Counted from the first letter of the stretch, positions 50,579-60,413 are shown. The stretch: DNA of 64,000 nucleotides from JBFHRE01 sp041746105 (GCA_041746105.1 JBGTHP010000009.1:68137-132136); one strand, 5' to 3'. Program-made: numbers and translations. Notes: generated by a model from the letters alone, not told the origin.

Positions 50579-53500
50579 CTAGTTGAGTACGGTGCGAACC
50601 TGGCGAAGAGCCACCATCACCGGAGCAATGTCTGTGCCAGAGACACCCTCCATCGACCGCAGAAAGCGGACGAGTCTCGCCACGGATCGCGCTCTTTCGG
50701 CAAGAAAACGCTCGGTCGCGGCTTGCCCGGTCAACCCGTCGGCGGTTTCCAGCACCCGCTCGGCCGCTCGCCTGCGCGTGGAAAGCAGGTCTTCCTCGAT
50801 GGTCCAGAGCGCCCACCGCTGCCATCTGCTGGTGATGACGATCTGGCGCGTCACCTCGGTCAGACGATCCAACCCCAACGCTCTGCCGGCGTGGAGGAAC
50901 ACATCGAGGACTTCGGCCTCGGGCAGATCGAAGCGGCGGGCAACCTCGATGATGTCCGCTCCGTAGTTCATGACCGGAAGACTGCCCTGGTGGGTCGCGA
51001 TGTGTTCGCTCGCTCCGGCCTCGATCAACCTCGCCATACGTTGTCTCCGATTCGAGCGCCACTCCTCAGGGCCCGATTCGAGAGCCGCCGCCTCGATCCT
51101 GGCGAATGCCGGACGCGATGTTTCCACCAGGGCGGTGAGCGTCTTGACCTTGGGCTGGCTGAGGTACCAGCGAGTCACAGCCGCCACCATCCGGTCCACG
51201 TTCTGCATCATCCTGGTCCAAGTGCCCGCCTCGACCGATCCCAACGCCCCCTCGATCTCCTGCCACTTCTCCACGGCCCCGGTGACGTCGCGAGCGATGC
51301 GATAGGCCGCCACCACCTCGGCCGGATTGGCTCCGGTCTGAGCCATCAGGCGCGTGACAAAGACGACGCCTTCCGAATTGACCACGTCGTTTGCTATCAG
51401 CGCCGAGATCAGGCGCTTCCGCAAAGGATGCTCCGCGAGCAGATGGCCAAAACGCTCCACGACCGGGCCAGGGAAATAGTCCCGCAGCTCGACCTGCACG
51501 TACGGGTCGTCGGCGAGAGCAGAATCTCCGAGAGCCTCCTCGAGGCTACGTTTCGAATCTGCGAGCAGAACCGCCAGTTCAGGTCGGCTTAGACCGGCGT
51601 CTACGCGGGAGCGCTCTGCCATGGCCTCAGAAGAAGGCAAGTACTCGACGGCTCGATCGAGTATGCCTTCCTCCTCGAGCACCACCATCAACTCCTCGTA
51701 GGCCTCGCAGCGACGCGCAGACGCGATCTGCTCCTGGCTGAGCATCTGCGCCTGCTGGAAATTGTCATAGAGGATGCGTTCGACCACTTCATCGGCTACC
51801 GACGCAATCAACTCGTCTCGGCCGGCAAGGTCGAGCTCGCCCCGCTCTATCGCCATCCCTAGAAGGATTTTCAGGTTCACCTCGCGATCGGAGCAGTCGA
51901 CGCCGCCCGAGTTGTCGATGAAGTCGGTATTTATCCGTCCTCCGCCTTCGGCGTATTCGATCCGTCCACGCTGGGTGAGACCGAGATTGCCGCCTTCGAC
52001 CACTACCCGGCAGCGGAGGTCGACCCCGTTCACACGCACCGGATCATTCGTCCGATCGCCTACGTCGTCGTGAGTCTCGGCCTCAGCTTTCACGTAGGTA
52101 CCGATTCCCCCGTTCCAGAGCAGATCCACCGGAGCTTTGAGGATGATCCGAATCAGTTCATTGGGTGCGGCCTCTTCGACCTCGGTACCCAGTGCAGCCC
52201 GCATCTCGGAAGTCAACGAAATCTTCTTGAGATCGCGACCGAAGACGCCACCTCCATTCGATATGAATTCGGTTTGGTAGTCGGCCCAAGAAGATCGGGG
52301 CAGATCGAACAACCGGCGGCGCTCGGCGTACGAAGCCTCCGCGTCGGGATTGGGGTCAATGATGATGTGACGATGATCGAAGGCCGCCACCATCTTGATC
52401 TGATCCGATCCGAGCAGGCCGTTCCCAAAAACATCACCTGACATGTCGCCGATGCCGATGGCGGTGAAGGGCTGGGTGTGAGGGTCGATACCCATTTCCT
52501 GGAAATGCCGTTCGAGCGAACGCCATGCCCCCCTGGCAGTGATGCCGAGAGCTTTGTGGTCGTACCCGCTCGACCCACCCGATGCGAAGGCGTCACCCAG
52601 CCAGAACCCTCGATCCATTGCCAAGGAGTTGGCTACGTCGCTGAATGTCGCCGTCCCTTTGTCCGCTGCGACGACCAGGTAGGTGTCGTCTTCATCATGT
52701 GCTCGCATCCGCTCAGGGCGAACTACCTGGCCGCCGACGAGATTGTCGGTGAGGTCGAGAAGCCCGCCAATGAACACTCGATATTGAGCCTCCACCTCCG
52801 CCCGCAACTCGGCCTGGTCTTCAGGCGGTCGGCGTAGGACAAAACCGCCCTTGGCACCGGTTGGGACAATCACGGCGTTTTTGGTCATTTGCGCCTTCAT
52901 CAGGCCAAGGACTTCGGTTCGGTAGTCCTCCCGACGGGTCGACCAGCGGATCCCTCCACGTGCGACCATGCCTCCTCGCAGGTGGATTCCCTCCACTCCC
53001 GGACCTTGCAGGAAGATCTCGAACATCGGGTGGGGACGAGGCACGTCCGGTACTTCGGTTGATCGCAGCTTGAAGGCGAGACAGGCACGACCGGATTGAT
53101 AGGCGTTGGTTCGAACCGTGGCTTCGATCAGACGCAGGAAAGCGCGCAAGACGCGGTCGGCGTCCAGAGACGGGATGGCGTCGAGATCCTCGATGATTTC
53201 CGAGCGGAGCTCGCCAAACCCGGTCCCGTCGTGATCAGGGTCAAAACGAAGTTCGAACAGTTTTACCAGCTTGGACGCCACCTCGGGATGGCTCACCAGG
53301 ATGTCATTCACATAGGCCACGGTGAACACGGGCATCACCCTGCGCCAGTAGGTCCGGTAGGCCCGCAGGATCGCCACCTGTTGATGGATGAGACCGCCCG
53401 AGATGATGAGCCGGTCGAGATCGTCGGTCTCCGCCTCACCGCCCCATGCCGCCTCGAGCGCGGCGTTGACTCGCTCACCGCACTCGTCGAGATCGAGCAA

Positions 53501-55360
53501 TCCTCGAGTTATGCGAACACCAAAGTCGTGGATGAACAGCCCGCCCTTGAGACGCGTCGGAACCTCCTCCACCACCTCGAGGCCAAGGTTCTCGAGCGCG
53601 GTGACGAGCTGGCTCAACGACATCTTTCCACCCTTGCGATACAGCGCGATCCGGGTGAGTGACTCCTGGCCCTTTGGTTCGTTCTGGATACCGACGAGGA
53701 AGTCGGACTCGGCGCGTTCGAGCGCGTCGAGCCGTAAAACGTCTCCTGCCGCCATCTCCATCGGATTCGATGTGGTGTAGTACTCGGGGAAACGAGCCGC
53801 CCATTGCGACGACATCCGGCGCGCCTCTGATTCGCCCACGATCGCGACCAGCTCGCTGAAGAGTCGCTCCTTCCACGACCTCGCCAGGTTCACAACCTCC
53901 GTTTCGAGCTCGGCGCGGTCGACCTCGGGAACGGGTCCGTCCATCCACACGGTGAAATGGATCTGTGCCGGGTCGGCTTCACCAAGATCGAGGTGGTAGT
54001 CGACGCTTGTTCCACCAAATCTGGCTACGAACAACTCCTGGAGATTTCGCCGCAGATTGGCATTGAACCGATCACGGGGCAGGGCCACGAGAATCGAAAC
54101 ACTGCGCTCGAGAAGGTCGCGGCGGATGAAGAGCTTCACTTGATCGCGTTCTTGGATGGCGAGCATGCCCACCATCGCCTTGCGCAGGTCATCGACAGAA
54201 GTGGTGAAGAGATCGTGTTTCGAAAAACCCTCGAAGAGGGATGCCATCGCCTTGTGATCGTGTGAACCTTCGATCAAGTCTTCTGCCGCCATCACTGCCG
54301 CAAGCTTGCGTCGGAGGATGGGAGTTCGCGACGAAGGCTCCATGTACGCCTTGGTGGTGAACAAGCCCACCATGCGCGCTTCTCCTTTGGTCGCACCATC
54401 CGGTCCCAGGATCCGGACACCGACGTAGTCCATCTTGGTTCGCCGATGGACGGGAGAAAGGCGATTGGTCTTCGTGAGCACCAGGAGGTCTCCGCTCTCG
54501 TATCGAGCTGCCAGCTCAGGGCGCAACGACGACAGCACCACCGGCTCCGAGACGTTGGATCGATCATCGTCCTCGAGAATCCCCAAACCCGAACCCGGAA
54601 CGAGGAACACCGCGCGACCCTCTTCGGTGTCGATCAGTTGATATTCGCGATACCCGAGGAACACGAAGTTGTCGGCCTTGAGCCATTGAAGGAAGGAGAG
54701 TGCCTCCTCGATCTCCGCATCGGGAACATGGCCGACCGCCACCCGGGCGAGATCGATCATCCGGTCGATCCGCCCGAGAAGTGGATGGAAACTCTCGACG
54801 GTCCGTCTGACATCTTCGAGAACCAGGCGCACCGCCTTTTCCAGTGCGGGCAGATCGGCGTCGAAGAGTTTCCGATCGAGCTGGTAATGCTCAACCGATT
54901 CCCTGGTCAAGGTATGTCGTGCGTGCCTGACCGCGACCAGGCGCCCTGTTTCGGCGCGTTCGGTTCCTATGACCGGGTGGATGACATAGAGGACATGCAG
55001 GTCATGGGCGTCTATCTCCGCTGTCACCGAGTCGAGCAAAAAAGGTGAGTCGGCGATATTGACCTCGACCACGGTGCCTTGCGCCTCGTAGCCGTGCGTT
55101 TCTAGCGTCGGGTTGAACGCCCGCACCGCCACCTCGGAGGGCCGATCCACCACAAAATCGAACAAGGATTTGATCCGAGGGGCCAGCACGTCGGGATCTT
55201 TTTCGATACTCGCCGGCAGGCGGTGGAGGAAGGCAGAAGCAAACCCGGCGAGGGGTGAAGATTCGTCGACGGCGAGTGTGGCGATGACGGCTGCGGTCAA
55301 AGCGGGTTCGGTTCCCACAGGTTTAGACGCTACCTGATGCCCCTGGTCGATTGTCGTCAT
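50579..55360 (-). CDS. gdh: Large NAD-specific glutamate dehydrogenase
   Basis: 1,593 residues, the 180-kDa bacterial type that interconverts glutamate and 2-oxoglutarate plus ammonia with NAD. A long N-terminal regulatory part (about 1-700) has ACT-like stretches (VVEVNIADSPFLLDSVTAEID). The catalytic core (about 750-1250) shows GVEGIHLRGGMVARGGIRWS and the catalytic lysine region MTKNAVIVPTGAKGGFVLRRPP near residue 830, followed by IGDMSGDVFGNGLLGS and FNGGIGTY-like motifs. It is inserted, in the same orientation, between nuoD and nuoE, linking glutamate oxidation to the NADH pool. The 42 bp to nuoD leaves room for its own ribosome-binding site, and it may share the nuo transcript. Confidence 0.96.
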   Translation of the reverse strand: MTTIDQGHQVASKPVGTEPALTAAVIATLAVDESSPLAGFASAFLHRLPASIEKDPDVLAPRIKSLFDFVVDRPSEVAVRAFNPTLETHGYEAQGTVVEVNIADSPFLLDSVTAEIDAHDLHVLYVIHPVIGTERAETGRLVAVRHARHTLTRESVEHYQLDRKLFDADLPALEKAVRLVLEDVRRTVESFHPLLGRIDRMIDLARVAVGHVPDAEIEEALSFLQWLKADNFVFLGYREYQLIDTEEGRAVFLVPGSGLGILEDDDRSNVSEPVVLSSLRPELAARYESGDLLVLTKTNRLSPVHRRTKMDYVGVRILGPDGATKGEARMVGLFTTKAYMEPSSRTPILRRKLAAVMAAEDLIEGSHDHKAMASLFEGFSKHDLFTTSVDDLRKAMVGMLAIQERDQVKLFIRRDLLERSVSILVALPRDRFNANLRRNLQELFVARFGGTSVDYHLDLGEADPAQIHFTVWMDGPVPEVDRAELETEVVNLARSWKERLFSELVAIVGESEARRMSSQWAARFPEYYTTSNPMEMAAGDVLRLDALERAESDFLVGIQNEPKGQESLTRIALYRKGGKMSLSQLVTALENLGLEVVEEVPTRLKGGLFIHDFGVRITRGLLDLDECGERVNAALEAAWGGEAETDDLDRLIISGGLIHQQVAILRAYRTYWRRVMPVFTVAYVNDILVSHPEVASKLVKLFELRFDPDHDGTGFGELRSEIIEDLDAIPSLDADRVLRAFLRLIEATVRTNAYQSGRACLAFKLRSTEVPDVPRPHPMFEIFLQGPGVEGIHLRGGMVARGGIRWSTRREDYRTEVLGLMKAQMTKNAVIVPTGAKGGFVLRRPPEDQAELRAEVEAQYRVFIGGLLDLTDNLVGGQVVRPERMRAHDEDDTYLVVAADKGTATFSDVANSLAMDRGFWLGDAFASGGSSGYDHKALGITARGAWRSLERHFQEMGIDPHTQPFTAIGIGDMSGDVFGNGLLGSDQIKMVAAFDHRHIIIDPNPDAEASYAERRRLFDLPRSSWADYQTEFISNGGGVFGRDLKKISLTSEMRAALGTEVEEAAPNELIRIILKAPVDLLWNGGIGTYVKAEAETHDDVGDRTNDPVRVNGVDLRCRVVVEGGNLGLTQRGRIEYAEGGGRINTDFIDNSGGVDCSDREVNLKILLGMAIERGELDLAGRDELIASVADEVVERILYDNFQQAQMLSQEQIASARRCEAYEELMVVLEEEGILDRAVEYLPSSEAMAERSRVDAGLSRPELAVLLADSKRSLEEALGDSALADDPYVQVELRDYFPGPVVERFGHLLAEHPLRKRLISALIANDVVNSEGVVFVTRLMAQTGANPAEVVAAYRIARDVTGAVEKWQEIEGALGSVEAGTWTRMMQNVDRMVAAVTRWYLSQPKVKTLTALVETSRPAFARIEAAALESGPEEWRSNRRQRMARLIEAGASEHIATHQGSLPVMNYGADIIEVARRFDLPEAEVLDVFLHAGRALGLDRLTEVTRQIVITSRWQRWALWTIEEDLLSTRRRAAERVLETADGLTGQAATERFLAERARSVARLVRFLRSMEGVSGTDIAPVMVALRQVRTVLN

Positions 55361-55401
55361 CTAGCCGGGATGGTCGGCCGGCGGCGGGGCCGGCTAAGCG
55401 A

Positions 55402-56763
55402 TCAGCGGTCGACGTCGCCCATCACGGGATCGAGTGACGCGATGGTGGCCACGGTGTCCGCCACCAGAGAATCCGCCATCATGATCGGGAGACTCTGAAG
55501 GTTGTAGAACGAAGGCGCACGTGTGTGCATTCGCCAGGGTTTGGCCTCGCCATCGGAGACGATGTAGCAACCCAATTCGCCCCTGGGCGACTCGACGGCC
55601 ACGTAGGTTTCTCCTGGCGGAACCTTGAAACCTTCGGTGAAGATCTTGAAATGGTGAATCAGGGCCTCCATCGACTGATCGATCCGGGCCCTCGGTGGCG
55701 GTGTCACTTTGCGATCGTCCAGGCGGTAGTCACCTGAAGGCATACGATCCATGGCCTGCTTCACGATTCCGAGCGACTCGTGGATCTCGCGAACCCTGAT
55801 GCGATAGCGGTCGTACACGTCGCCTGCACCGCCGACCGGAACCGCGAACTCGTAGGTTTCGATACCGGAATATGGGAACGCCTTGCGCAAGTCCCACTCG
55901 ACGCCAGTCGACCGAAGCGTCGGGCCGGTGATTCCATAGGCGATGCACTCCTCGGAGGTGATGACGCCGACCCCCTTGGTTCGACCAACCCAGATCGGGT
56001 TGTTCTCGAGAAGGTCGTCGTATTGCTCGAGTCTCGGCGGGAGGGTATCGAGGATTTCCTGGACATCCTGGCGCCACCCCGGCGGGAGGTCGGCAGCCAC
56101 GCCGCCAGGCCGGATGTAGTTGTGGTTCATCCGCAGGCCAGTCGTCTTTTCAAAAAAAGCCAGGATCATCTCGCGTTCGCGGATGCCGTAGATCATCATC
56201 GAAAGAGCCCCGATATCCATGCCGTTGGTGGCAAGGGCGACAAGGTGGGAGCTGATCCGATTCAACTCGGTCATGAGCACCCGTATCGTCTTGGCCCGCT
56301 CCGGTACTTCGACACTCAAAAGTTTTTCGACTGCGAGTGAATAACACAGTTCGTTGTTGAGCGGCGACAGGTAGTCCATCCGGGTCACATTGGTCGGGCC
56401 CTGAAGGAAGGTCAGCTGCTCTGCGGTTTTTTCCATCCCGGTGTGCAGATAGCCGATCACCGGCTTGGTCCGTCTGACGACTTCGCCTTCGAGTTCGATC
56501 TGGAGACGGAGCACGCCGTGCGTGGAAGGGTGTTGTGGACCCATGTTCACGATCATGCGCTCGTCGTCGTTCAGACCGTCGAGGTCGTAGTCGTCGTCGA
56601 TCACGGTTCCGAGCTGTTCGCGCAACTCGGCCTCCGACTCGTCCCAGCCCATTCTCTGGGCGCCTTCGTCGGTCGACGAATCCTCCCAGATTTCGGACTC
56701 CTCGGTCCCGCTCACCCAAAGGTCGAGGGTCTCGATCTCTTCCACCGTTGTCTCGTCGGCCAT
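55402..56763 (-). CDS. nuoD: NADH-quinone oxidoreductase subunit D
   Basis: 453 residues, the 49-kDa subunit lining the quinone site. MGPQHPSTHGVLRLQIELEGE, IGYLHTGMEKTAEQLTF, DYLSPLNNELCYSLAVEKLL and ESPRGELGCYIVSDG are diagnostic. An extra acidic N-terminal stretch of about 70 residues precedes the conserved part, as in some actinobacteria. One base separates it from nuoC. Confidence 0.96.
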   Translation of the reverse strand: MADETTVEEIETLDLWVSGTEESEIWEDSSTDEGAQRMGWDESEAELREQLGTVIDDDYDLDGLNDDERMIVNMGPQHPSTHGVLRLQIELEGEVVRRTKPVIGYLHTGMEKTAEQLTFLQGPTNVTRMDYLSPLNNELCYSLAVEKLLSVEVPERAKTIRVLMTELNRISSHLVALATNGMDIGALSMMIYGIREREMILAFFEKTTGLRMNHNYIRPGGVAADLPPGWRQDVQEILDTLPPRLEQYDDLLENNPIWVGRTKGVGVITSEECIAYGITGPTLRSTGVEWDLRKAFPYSGIETYEFAVPVGGAGDVYDRYRIRVREIHESLGIVKQAMDRMPSGDYRLDDRKVTPPPRARIDQSMEALIHHFKIFTEGFKVPPGETYVAVESPRGELGCYIVSDGEAKPWRMHTRAPSFYNLQSLPIMMADSLVADTVATIASLDPVMGDVDR

Positions 56764-56764
56764 T

Positions 56765-57301
56765 TCAATCCACCTTGTGCGCGGCCTTGAACTGAACCGG
56801 CACCGACCCGACCGCGAAGTCCTTCCTCAGCGGAAAACCCTCCCAGTCATCGGGCATGAGGATGCGGCTCAGATCGGGATGGCCCTCGAACTCGATTCCG
56901 AACATGTCGTAGACCTCGCGTTCGCCGTAGTTGGCGCCGGGCCAGAGAGAACACAACGACGGAACGGTGGCCGCATCGGCGCCGATCGGTACCAGGAGGC
57001 GCAGGCGAAGGCGATGCTGCATGGACAACAGGTTCACCACCAGTTCGAAGCGAACCCTTCGCTTCCTGAACCAGTCGACCGCGGTCACGTCGACCAATGA
57101 TTCGAAACCGCCCTTTTTTGCTGCCGCCGCAAATTCGAGAAGAGTGTCCGCACCAAGCACGACGACGTCCTGTCCGCTGCTCGAGTGCCACTCGGCCATC
57201 TCGAATTGTTCGAGCAGGTCGCGTATTAAGCCTGGCTCTGGCAACGGCCGGACAGCGGGTTCCGGAGCCTCGGTCTCTGGGATCGATGGATCATCTGTCA
57301 T
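56765..57301 (-). CDS. nuoC: NADH-quinone oxidoreductase subunit C
   Basis: 178 residues, the 30-kDa subunit. VTAVDWFRKRRVRFELVVNLLSMQHRLRLRLLVPIG, PSLCSLWPGANYGEREVYDMFGIEFEGHPDLSRILMPDDWEGFPLRKDF is the family signature. The ATG overlaps the nuoB stop by 4 bp. Confidence 0.96.
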   Translation of the reverse strand: MTDDPSIPETEAPEPAVRPLPEPGLIRDLLEQFEMAEWHSSSGQDVVVLGADTLLEFAAAAKKGGFESLVDVTAVDWFRKRRVRFELVVNLLSMQHRLRLRLLVPIGADAATVPSLCSLWPGANYGEREVYDMFGIEFEGHPDLSRILMPDDWEGFPLRKDFAVGSVPVQFKAAHKVD

Positions 57302-57774
57302 GTTCGAGCGTGGATCTCGCCGGACATGATCTTGGCCTGGAGCGTCAAGATTCCATGCATGAGGCTTTGAGGGCCCGGGGGGCAGCCGGGCACATAGATG
57401 TCGACCGGCACGACCTGGTCAACACCCTGGACCAGTGCATAGTTGTTGAACATCCCGCCGGACGAGGCACACGCACCCATCGAAATGACCCATTTCGGAT
57501 CGGGCATCTGGTCGTACACCTGACGGAGCACCGGTGCCATCTTCTGGCTCACCCGCCCTGCCACGATCATGAGATCGGCCTGCCGGGGTGATGCCCTGAA
57601 CACCTCCATGCCAAACCGGGACAGGTCGTTGTGGGCCGCCCCGGTCGCCATCATCTCGATTGCACAACACGCCAGCCCAAAAGTCGCCGGCCACATCGAC
57701 TGGGTCTGTGCCCAACGGGCCGCCTTGTCGATGGTGCTGGTCAGGAGGTTGGTTGGCGCAGACAGGCGAGCCAT
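57298..57774 (-). CDS. nuoB: NADH-quinone oxidoreductase subunit B (cluster N2)
   Basis: 158 residues. N2 ligands are in GLACCAIEMM (tandem cysteines), SMGACASSGG and VPGCPPGPQ. ATG at 57774 overlaps the nuoA stop (TGATG). A much longer open frame to 58197 covers nuoA out of frame and is not the gene. Confidence 0.97.
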   Translation of the reverse strand: MARLSAPTNLLTSTIDKAARWAQTQSMWPATFGLACCAIEMMATGAAHNDLSRFGMEVFRASPRQADLMIVAGRVSQKMAPVLRQVYDQMPDPKWVISMGACASSGGMFNNYALVQGVDQVVPVDIYVPGCPPGPQSLMHGILTLQAKIMSGEIHART

Positions 57775-58175
57775 CAAGCGGCCTCGGCGTCGACCGGGCG
57801 GTAGCGGGTCCGACTCTTCACGTTCCAGTCGAGTGCGCCTCGTTTCCAGACGTACAGAAGAGTCTCGAGAACAAAAGCAGTGAAGATCGCAATTGCCCCT
57901 ATCCCCTGCCATCCAAACTGGCCGAACTTGGTTGCCCACGCGAAGAGGAAGATGATCTCGACATCGAAGATGACAAACAGCATGGCGACCAGATAGAACT
58001 TCACGGGAAACCTCTGGGCGGGCTCGGTCTCTGGGAGGATTCCGCATTCGTACGGCGCCAGCTTTTCCGGGGTCGGCCGGTTGGGTGAAAACAGCCGCGA
58101 GACCACCATCGAAACCCCGACAAAGGCGGTCGCCAGTACAAACATCATGGCGATGGGGAGATAGTCGCTGAGCAT
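57774..58175 (-). CDS. nuoA: NADH-quinone oxidoreductase subunit A
   Basis: 133 residues, three helices; YECGILPETEPAQRFPVKFYLVAMLFVIFDVEIIFLFAWA is the family motif with the conserved Cys and acidic residues. First gene of the ABCD block. Its upstream region (58176-58226) runs into the second inverted-repeat element. Confidence 0.96.
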   Translation of the reverse strand: MLSDYLPIAMMFVLATAFVGVSMVVSRLFSPNRPTPEKLAPYECGILPETEPAQRFPVKFYLVAMLFVIFDVEIIFLFAWATKFGQFGWQGIGAIAIFTAFVLETLLYVWKRGALDWNVKSRTRYRPVDAEAA

Positions 58176-58226
58176 CGCTCATCGAGGATAGAACCACCTG
58201 CCCGATGAATGAAACCGATCCAACCT

Positions 58227-58469
58227 GGTTCCTTAGGCTCTACGCCCCGAATACGGACAATATCGCCGAAAGTTCGCCGAGCGAGAGCGGTTGGCGCCAA
58301 GGCCAAGTCGAGAACGGGGCCGCCAAGACCCAACTACCGGCCGATGCCCCAGAACTCCGGATTCGCGGGACCGTGCCGTTCGGAGCCCTCTCGATCAAGC
58401 ACTGACTAAGGGGACCTGCCAACTTTCGGCGATTCGCCCCGAATACGGGGTCTAGAGCCTAAGGAACGG
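58227..58469. repeat. Inverted-repeat element, copy 2 (MITE-like)
   Basis: GTTCCTTAGGC (58228-58238) pairs exactly with GCCTAAGGAAC (58457-58467). The left inner arm TACGCCCCGAATACGG then GCCGAAAGTTCGCC, and the right arm AACTTTCGGCGATTCGCCCCGAATACGGGG, match copy 1 almost base for base, while the centre (58282-58418) does not. It lies between the geranylgeranyl-reductase-like gene (stop at 58472) and nuoA, so it separates two minus-strand units. Confidence 0.75.
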
Positions 58470-58471
58470 AA

Positions 58472-59707
58472 TCAGGCAATCGGGGCGGCCTTGATCACGG
58501 TGGCGAGTCCGTCGTAGATACGCTCTCCCAGTTTTTTGTCTTCCTCATCCAAGAGGTTTGCCATCACCTTGAGGGTCCACTCCATCAGAGATCTGTTGCG
58601 CAGGCCGGTGTGGGCCAGAGTCCGCATCACCGCAGGGTTTCCGATGGCTTTGACGAAAACGCGGGCCATCTTGTAATACAGGCCGTACTCATCCTGGAGA
58701 TGGGTCGGGTAGCGCGAGAGGAGCCCGAGATCGCCGGTGGCGACAGCCCTCCCAACGTATTCGGCCGCGATCCGCCCCGTCTCATAGGCATAAGAAATGC
58801 CTTCCCCGTTCCAAGGGTTGATCGCCCCGGCCGCGTCTCCAACCACCAGCCAGTTGGCACCCACCAGGGGACCCTTGGAAAAGGACATCGACAACTTGCC
58901 GCCGGTGGGTTCGCTCAGCTTCGAGTGTTCCGACAGCTGCCAGTAGTCAGGGGCCACCTTGACGTAGTCGTTCATCATCCTCGTGGTGTTGACGTGCTTC
59001 CACCTTTTGAAAGTGGAGAGAAGCCCGACCCCGACGTTCACGGTTCCGTCTCCGAGCGGAAAAATCCAGCCGTACCCAGGCATCGAGGCGCCGGTGTCGT
59101 CGCGGATGTCGAGTTGGCTTTCCATGAACCCATCCTTGGAGCGAGGGCTCGAGTAATAGCCACGGGCCGCCAGGCCCATCGGATAGTCCTTACGCCGCGT
59201 CGAACCGAGTTCGCGACCAAAACGATTCAAGGAACCGTCTGCGATTACAACGACTTTGGGCGTGACCAATTCGGTCTCACCGTGAGAGGTCAGCTCGACC
59301 CCCGTCAGGCGGCCTTCGTCGATCACCGGTTTCGCCTCGGTCTTTTCCCGTGCGACCACCCCCTGTTTCTCGGCCAGCTGGGCGACCTGCATGTCGAGGT
59401 CCCGGCGCCGGATTATTCCTCCCCAATTGGGGAAACGGGTGTGTTGTGGCCACTCGAGTTCGAGCATGAGGTCATCGCCCGCGTAACTCCGCAAACCGGT
59501 GATCTTGTGGAACTGCTGGGCGGTGAAATCAAAGCCCATGTCTTGGAGCTGGAGGATGGCGCGCGGGGTGAGGCCGTCACCGCAGGTCTTGTCCCGCGGG
59601 AACTCCTTCTTCTCGACCATGAGCACGGAATGACCGTCGTGTGCCAGCCAATGAGCCGCCGCTGCTCCGGCCGGGCCGCCGCCTACCACCAACACATCAG
59701 GAGTCAT
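58472..59707 (-). CDS. Geranylgeranyl reductase-like flavoprotein
   Basis: 411 residues. FAD-binding Rossmann at the start (DVLVVGGGPAGAAAAHWLA), GDGLTPRAILQLQDMG, and the second FAD motif WLVVGDAAGAINPWNGEGISYAYETGRIAAEY. In actinobacteria this family reduces isoprenoid chains, including menaquinone side chains, so a role in the quinone used by Complex I is a reasonable inference. ATG at 59707 chosen; the longer frame to 59758 lacks support. Divergent from rex. Confidence 0.9.
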   Translation of the reverse strand: MTPDVLVVGGGPAGAAAAHWLAHDGHSVLMVEKKEFPRDKTCGDGLTPRAILQLQDMGFDFTAQQFHKITGLRSYAGDDLMLELEWPQHTRFPNWGGIIRRRDLDMQVAQLAEKQGVVAREKTEAKPVIDEGRLTGVELTSHGETELVTPKVVVIADGSLNRFGRELGSTRRKDYPMGLAARGYYSSPRSKDGFMESQLDIRDDTGASMPGYGWIFPLGDGTVNVGVGLLSTFKRWKHVNTTRMMNDYVKVAPDYWQLSEHSKLSEPTGGKLSMSFSKGPLVGANWLVVGDAAGAINPWNGEGISYAYETGRIAAEYVGRAVATGDLGLLSRYPTHLQDEYGLYYKMARVFVKAIGNPAVMRTLAHTGLRNRSLMEWTLKVMANLLDEEDKKLGERIYDGLATVIKAAPIA

Positions 59708-59788
59708 TCCCACGATTGTATGGAGCGCCTCGACCGATGCGGAATCGGGCGTCACCAACGTCTCTATCGTGTGTCCGTGGAACCCAGC

Positions 59789-60403
59789 ATGCCGACGGCC
59801 ACCGTCGCCAGACTCTCGCGCTACCTGGCGGTACTCGACAGCGTCACCGCCCTGTCGATCTCGTCAGAAGCCCTGGCCGAGATGACAGGCGGCAACGGCG
59901 CCCAGGTCCGCAAGGATCTGTCCTACCTCAGCGCGTCGGGGACGAGGGGTGTCGGATATGACACACGCTCTCTTCACGAGTGCATTCGGCGGGCTCTGGG
60001 GCTGGGCGAAGAACGCCGCGTCATCATCGTCGGAGCGGGCAACCTCGGCGCCGCCCTCGCCGGTTATTCCGGATTCCCCCAGCGAGGTTTCCAGGTGTGC
60101 GGCCTTTTCGACAAGGCAGACCATCTGATTGGGACAACTGTCGCCGGTCACCGGGTCCGCCCGCTCGACCAGCTGGCCCGATGTGTGGATACACCCCGTT
60201 CGACCATCGGGGTGATTTCGGTGCCTGCCGGCGCGGCCCAAAGTGTGTTCGATGTTTTGATCTCGAGCGGGATCGTCTCGATCCTCAACTTTGCGCCGGT
60301 GTTGTTGGATGCGCCGGCCGGAGTCGATGTGCGTCAGGTCGATCTGTCGACCGAACTCCACATCCTCAGCCACCGCCTTACGGCATCACCGCGTAGAAAC
60401 TGA
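59789..60403 (+). CDS. rex: Redox-sensing transcriptional repressor Rex
   Basis: 204 residues. The N-terminal winged helix has TATVARLSRYLAVLDSV and AQVRKDLSYLSASGTRGVGYD; the NADH-binding domain has IIVGAGNLGAALAGYSGFPQRGFQ and later SVPAGAAQSVFDVLISSGIVSILNFAPVLLDAP. This protein senses the NADH/NAD ratio, fitting a window built around NADH dehydrogenase. Starts possible at ATG 59789, GTG 59777 and GTG 59771; no clear ribosome-binding site. No TTGTGAA-N4-TTCACAA-type site was found ahead of nuoA. Confidence 0.93.
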   Translation: MPTATVARLSRYLAVLDSVTALSISSEALAEMTGGNGAQVRKDLSYLSASGTRGVGYDTRSLHECIRRALGLGEERRVIIVGAGNLGAALAGYSGFPQRGFQVCGLFDKADHLIGTTVAGHRVRPLDQLARCVDTPRSTIGVISVPAGAAQSVFDVLISSGIVSILNFAPVLLDAPAGVDVRQVDLSTELHILSHRLTASPRRN

Positions 60404-60413
60404 GGAGTGAAAT

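Noticed and set aside
57777..58197. Upstream extension of the nuoB frame
   Set aside because: Covers nuoA in another frame; the TGATG overlap fixes the nuoB start at 57774.
58176..58226. Rex operator ahead of nuoA
   Set aside because: No TTGTGAA/TTCACAA-type inverted repeat in the spacer.
58610..59788. In-frame upstream extension of rex opposite the geranylgeranyl-reductase-like gene
   Set aside because: It is the antisense shadow of that gene; Rex homology begins only at about 59789.
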